Shown: in pieces, positions 52,953 through 53,030 of the stretch
How the letters are laid out: the number at the start of each line of letters is the position of its first letter
Position numbering within the stretch: the stretch's first letter is position 1
Source of the DNA: Bacteroidales bacterium KA00344
GTDB lineage: Bacteria; Bacteroidota; Bacteroidia; Bacteroidales; Bacteroidaceae
Assembly (NCBI GenBank): GCA_001552765.1
Contig: KQ959452.1
Span: 109,972-163,001 of the forward strand
Length of the DNA stretch: 53,030 nt
Reading direction: 5' to 3'
Program-made: the position numbers and the translations under genes
The notes under the pieces: model-generated
The model's input: only the letters and a program-made list of their open reading frames with translations
What the model was told of the DNA's origin: nothing
Database searches by the model: none

Positions 52953-53030
52953 ACGGAAGGATGGTTTTGTTTCACACGTGCTTTTGCTTTCTCATCTTTC
53001 CCTGCTGCTACTCAAAAAGTTTACACGTAA

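Overview
The window is chromosomal DNA of a Bacteroidota (Bacteroidales) bacterium, most like Prevotella in the broad sense. Reasons: upstream regions carry the Bacteroidota promoter -7 element TAnnTTTG (about a dozen are placed below) with little Shine-Dalgarno sequence. The primary sigma factor is the short Bacteroidota type. Several families are typical of the phylum: DUF3943 barrel, GIN-domain lipoprotein, FadL-like 'hemin receptor' protein, HU proteins with C-terminal extensions, ABC-F YbiT type, and GluP/FucP transporter beside galK/galM. No rRNA, tRNA, CRISPR array, intact insertion sequence or phage was seen.

Layout. 0.3-2.6 kb: ahpC-ahpF peroxide defence (minus). 2.9-10.4 kb: a minus-strand run, probably one operon read cysE, rRNA methyltransferase, S9 dipeptidyl peptidase, purD, membrane protein, YqaA-like protein. 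10.6-15.0 kb: one very large 2-hydroxyacyl-CoA dehydratase-type activase/reductase fusion. 15.1-18.2 kb: an AT-rich accessory pocket with an unknown exported protein, an orphan Imm40-type immunity gene, a decayed transposase and intergenic repeats. 18.2-22.6 kb: a GIN-domain lipoprotein, then galM-gluP-galK for galactose uptake and phosphorylation. 22.7-27.7 kb: folC, dnaJ, grpE and an ABC-F ATPase. 28.5-32.7 kb: ftsY, rimO, a small HU protein and an HU-transmembrane-LysM fusion. 32.7-38.0 kb: prmA, an aromatic/glycine-rich secreted protein, a FadL-like outer-membrane protein and a GHL10 glycosidase. 38.2-43.3 kb: a short HPPK-like gene, rpiB and tkt (pentose phosphate pathway), a GH51 remnant and rpoD. 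43.5-45.6 kb: ptb-buk (acyl-phosphate/ATP formation). 45.9-52.8 kb: a P-loop kinase/CYTH fusion, two tandem deoxynucleoside kinases, a membrane-anchored pseudokinase, a DUF3943 outer-membrane barrel and a lipoprotein.

Most of the window is ordinary core chromosome. The points I consider most worth following are: the HU-TM-LysM protein, whose architecture would physically join DNA to peptidoglycan; a family of degenerate 22-bp tandem repeats in three long intergenic gaps; a 60-bp near-perfect palindrome beside ahpC; an ABC-F protein with only one intact ATP site; the pseudokinase/DUF3943 pair; the kinase-CYTH/dNK cluster; and the giant activase fusion. All calls come from reading the sequence by eye; no database search was run.
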